A stretch of DNA of 49,517 bases from the IMG/VR virus record IMGVR_UViG_3300032238_001229, positions 1 to 49,517 of that record. One strand, written 5' to 3'. Both the position numbers and the translations under genes were made by a program. This stretch comes from a virus. Positions 49,517 to 49,517 of the stretch are shown one piece after another. The notes beneath the pieces are model-generated. The model had not been told where the DNA came from and made no database searches. It saw only the letters and a list, made by a program, of their open reading frames with translations. How positions within the stretch are numbered: position 1 is the first letter of the stretch; each line of letters begins with the position of its first letter.

Positions 49517-49517
49517 T

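Overview
The window is a contiguous piece of a tailed double-stranded DNA phage genome, cut at both ends. It most probably infects a cyanobacterium. It carries phage replication genes, a full packaging and head block (large terminase, portal, scaffold, major capsid protein), a repetitive tail fibre, several peptidoglycan hydrolases and nucleotide genes. Clues to a cyanobacterial host are a phage S-adenosylmethionine decarboxylase, a DUF3310 protein, a Dam-like protein with a PPSG motif, a small protein resembling NblA (the phycobilisome-degradation adaptor), and several tiny conserved proteins of the kind seen in cyanophages. No photosynthesis gene, integrase, RNA polymerase, tail sheath, tRNA or CRISPR array was recognised, so the exact phage lineage is left open.

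Layout. 1-4009 (+): a primase-polymerase/SF3 helicase (5' end outside the window), speD and a glycosyltransferase, closed by a terminator. 4070-4332: a non-coding region with iterated GACTTT motifs and a 210 bp imperfect inverted repeat, a candidate replication origin or fold-back element. 4333-7581 (+): small genes and HNH/endonuclease VII genes. One of these is followed by a duplicated gene tail. 7682-12410 (-): C39-like peptidase, giant repetitive tail fibre and a one-pass membrane protein. 12452-16227 (mostly +): a compact, overlapping set with an HTH protein, a Dam-like protein, dCTP deaminase and DUF3310. 16224-22381 (-): NblA-like protein, GH24 lysozyme, small conserved genes, two HNH genes and a 1268-residue protein. 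22516-22737 (+): an isolated HTH gene with its own terminator. 22785-48634 (-): one long virion block. In transcription order it holds a 1256-residue protein, Gly/Ala-rich internal proteins, terminase, portal, scaffold, intron-split capsid gene, further structural proteins, a helix-hairpin-helix protein, a circularly permuted M23 peptidase and other virion proteins. 48743-end (+): two small genes after a divergent control region.

How it fits together. The left part copies DNA and tunes nucleotides and polyamines. The right-hand block packages DNA, builds the capsid and supplies internal or ejection proteins and wall-cutting enzymes. Four different wall hydrolase types (C39-like, GH24, SleB-like, M23) suit a thick cyanobacterial wall. 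Homing-type nucleases are unusually dense: five clear HNH/endonuclease VII genes plus one possible relic.

The strongest observations are: a group I intron that splits the start of the major capsid gene and carries an HNH gene on the opposite strand; an M23 peptidase whose metal motifs are in permuted order; a scaffold gene lying 587 bp inside the 3' end of the portal gene; an endonuclease VII insertion that left a duplicated 3' gene fragment; and the palindrome/iteron region after the replication operon.
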